Shown here: piece by piece, positions 61,528-64,000 of the stretch | Layout of the letters: every line of letters starts with the position of its first letter | Position numbering within the stretch: the first letter of the stretch is position 1 | Assembly: GCA_040954595.2 (NCBI GenBank) | Contig: CM082587.2 | Coordinates: 992,001-1,056,000, forward strand | Direction of reading: 5' to 3' | Length of the DNA: 64,000 nucleotides | Source of the DNA: Balanoglossus misakiensis | Lineage: Eukaryota; Hemichordata | The notes under the pieces: model-generated | Database searches by the model: none | Seen by the model: only the letters and a program-made list of their open reading frames with translations | Told to the model about the DNA's origin: nothing | Made by a program: the position numbers and the translations under genes

Positions 61528-62690
61528 AGGTGATGTGGTTGCCATGGAAATATATGATAAGGATGAAAGTGAATGGATGTAGTAACCATGACAAACTATG
61601 GAGGAGTGTTACACCCTGGAGCAGTGCAGGAGGAATTGTTGCATTGTCACTTTGATTGCTTGTAACAAGACCTGCTCCTTTGAAGACACAAGTCTGATAC
61701 TATGGCAACAAGAGACCCTTGCTGGTTACCATAGGAGACCCTTCACTCTCAACATAACGCATGTCGATAGACTTCACTACCAGCTGACTATTTACACAAT
61801 CTATGTATTAAGTATTTACAAATAAACCCCACAAATGACAAACAAAACAAGGTATAAAAGCTGAAACTTTTTTCTCAAAATATGAATGTTTTGGTAGTGA
61901 AACAGTCATCGTTTTTCTGTTGGATTATAGTTTTGTGTTTCTTGTAATACAAGGGTTGCAAAACGTTGTTCGAAGAGTACATGAGCTGGCTGATTGTTGC
62001 CAAATATGCTGAGCAGAAGCTAAATTTCCCCCAAAAGTTTTATGTGCAGTTTTGAAACAGAAAGACTACAAATACAGCAAGTCTGCCTAGTTTAAGGAAG
62101 TGTAAAACTTATCAGGAACATGACCCTCTCACCCCCAATGCTTAGTGGAAGGGTCCAGCCACGCCATTGATAACAATGTGGGTTGAACCAAATTTTGATG
62201 GTGACAGGATTAATGAGTTTAGCCTTTGAGGAAGTAAGTTGTCTTGCTGTTTGATATTTCAATTTGAGGAAAACTGCTCTATTTAAATCTAGGGGAAAAT
62301 GTCTGAAGTGAGAAAATTTGGGGAAGAGGGATGTGCAAAAAGAATGTTAAAAACTTAATTCTCAGGGTTTTATATTATGCAGTTTGAGTACCTGAACCAG
62401 TTTCTCTGTCGCTTGGCAACATGCATGTTTGTTCCTTCCTGAAATTTTAAAAAATATGTTTTATTATAAATGCGCGTTTAACTGTGCCACACACACGCAC
62501 ACACACTGGCATGGATGCAGAATTTTGTGTGATTTCCAGGTGAAACAGTTTGCTCACTTTGAGCACAAGTTATGTAAATAGGTTGTATATTTTACTATGA
62601 AATTTAAATGCAGTTATCTGGGGAATATTCTTCCCTATGTATAATCCCACACAGCATATTAATAAACTTCTGTCTACCACACTGTGTCAG
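61528..62690 (+). other. XPR1 3' UTR with alternative poly(A) signals
   Basis: Plus-strand AATAAA hexamers lie at 61821-61826 and 62661-62666, allowing 3' UTRs of about 0.3 or 1.15 kb. The second half includes a decayed copy of the TTAA miniature element. No other gene is seen. Confidence 0.5.
62121..62214. mobile_element. Decayed copy of the TTAA miniature element
   Basis: TGACCCTCTCACCCCCA at the left, GGGTCCA inside and GGTGACAGGATTAA at the right correspond in order and spacing (94 bp) to the copy at 46062-46155. Several substitutions have damaged the termini, and only the right TTAA survives. It may be transcribed as part of a long XPR1 3' UTR. Confidence 0.5.
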
Positions 62691-62818
62691 TGTGTGTTGT
62701 CTTTTGAGTATCTCCCTTTGTTTGGTTCATATTTTGAAAGTGTGAACTTGAAGTTGTCTTCCCATACACATGGTCTCCAAGAAACATACACAGACCACCA
62801 ATGTAATATATACATATT

Positions 62819-64000
62819 TTTATTTGCATAACTTTGATTTTATCAAAATTTATACTCACAATACAAAAACAGAAAATATACACTAAATATTTATGGACGT
62901 TGCTTCATAGGGCACAAGTACATTATTTCATACTTTATTATTAGTAAGTAAAAGGAAAGAAATGTTTTTGTGATATACCAGAAATTTATTTCAATGTTAT
63001 TATAAAGATCCTCATACCTTTATCTATGCTAATATATTAAGTTAAGTGAACTACAATAGATCAAAGTCAGATACGATCCTATTTAAACAATACCATCACC
63101 ATTTTCTTCATGCAGATCCATATTGAAAACAAAAGGGATGAACAATGAAGTCACATGGCGGCACTCATGTAAGTAATCACTCTAAGTTTGTTTGATGTAT
63201 CTTTTGTGTCAATTTTGAGTAGTATACCTCATTTGCAACTTGATCAGCTCCAATTACAGCTAAGTAGATATAGTCATCAAAAAGTACTCCCCAAGTATTC
63301 CTGATTTTACATGATAAGGCAGCTGGAATTTTTCAGTTTTATTTGAACATATGTACCAAGATACAAAAATTAAATAAAATCTCTATACAAAGTAATACCT
63401 GAATATAAGGGATATTTAGTTTTTCCCAACATTTTGATCATACCAAAAACAAGCACACAATAATACTGAATTTCAAAAGACTACAAAAACTTACAAGAAA
63501 ACAGCAACTTACAAATGAGTAAGAGAAGATAAGGCTCCTGGTAATTTAAGAATTTGGCAAAATTAGCACCTAACTCTATTCCTATTAGAGGATGTTTAAT
63601 ATACATTCTTAAATGTTTTTGTCTTTCCAGAACTACTGGTTGTAATCTACTATTAGAAAGGCAAATGATGTCATCACAGTCAGTGTATTTACAAATGATG
63701 TCATCAATGTCTGTGTATCATACCCTTTGATGTCATCACTGCTAGTTCATACACAAAGAAGACAGGACACGCTATTATTTGATCTGTAAGTATAAAATGA
63801 TGGTTGCCTGGTTGGCTGTGTTGATAGATTGGAAGGCAAGGCACACACACTGAATCAAAAACATCTCAAAAAGTCATATTTACAGATTTCAGATATTGAT
63901 TTTGTGATTAAATTTTGTTCCCAGAAATGGATGTGTGAGGAGTCAGGTCAAAAGAGCACTGCATTCTGGGATAGCAGCACCTAACCAGGTTCAAGATTCA
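62819..64000 (-). other. Possible 3' UTR of a minus-strand gene beyond the window
   Basis: A minus-strand AATAAA at 62819-62824 lies just beyond the last XPR1 poly(A) signal. The sequence to the right edge is AT-rich and without a frame, as expected if a convergent neighbour's 3' UTR ends here. No splice site or stop codon context confirms it, so plain intergenic DNA is equally possible. Confidence 0.25.

Overview
The window is nuclear DNA from an invertebrate animal. Genes are split by GT-AG introns, polyadenylation hexamers follow stop codons, and simple repeats are abundant. The families present (an ADAMTS-like matrix protein, an AJM1-type junction protein, a BDH1-like short-chain dehydrogenase, a phosphate exporter) fit a non-vertebrate bilaterian. 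An invertebrate deuterostome such as a hemichordate or lancelet seems plausible, but the species cannot be fixed from sequence alone. All gene models below were built by hand from splice sites and reading-frame phase. Each one closes to a whole number of codons.

Layout. (1) 1593-10132, plus strand: a 17-exon gene for a secreted ADAMTS-like protein of 842 residues (signal peptide, thrombospondin repeat, Cys-rich/spacer, six more thrombospondin repeats, PLAC). (2) 10133-24786: a long stretch with no confident protein gene; a minus-strand transcript may end near 12541. (3) 24817-32517, minus: a two-exon gene for a very large AJM1-like protein (about 2229 residues). (4) 32562-36830: non-coding, with a five-copy 102-bp minisatellite. 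(5) 36925-39397, minus: a five-exon BDH1-like dehydrogenase. (6) 40215-42191, minus: a three-exon secreted sphingomyelinase-like phosphodiesterase with a hydrophobic C-terminal tail. (7) 44808-56020, minus: a nine-exon gene for a 304-residue FERM protein resembling the FERM module of SNX27/SNX17 but with no PX domain. Its 7.2-kb first intron holds a 3.2-kb palindromic satellite-like element bounded by perfect 50-bp inverted repeats. (8) 56452-61527, plus: a 14-exon XPR1 phosphate exporter gene, divergent from the FERM gene across 431 bp.

There is no operon logic here. The closest functional theme is membranes and the cell surface: a lipid phosphodiesterase, a membrane-anchored dehydrogenase, an endosomal-type FERM protein, a phosphate exporter, a junction protein and a matrix protein. 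This is probably coincidental. The most unusual object is the inverted-repeat-bounded array at 49181-52399. It is flanked by a 9-bp direct repeat, and its two tandem families share one palindromic core in opposite orientation. A small TTAA-bounded miniature transposon family also appears three times.
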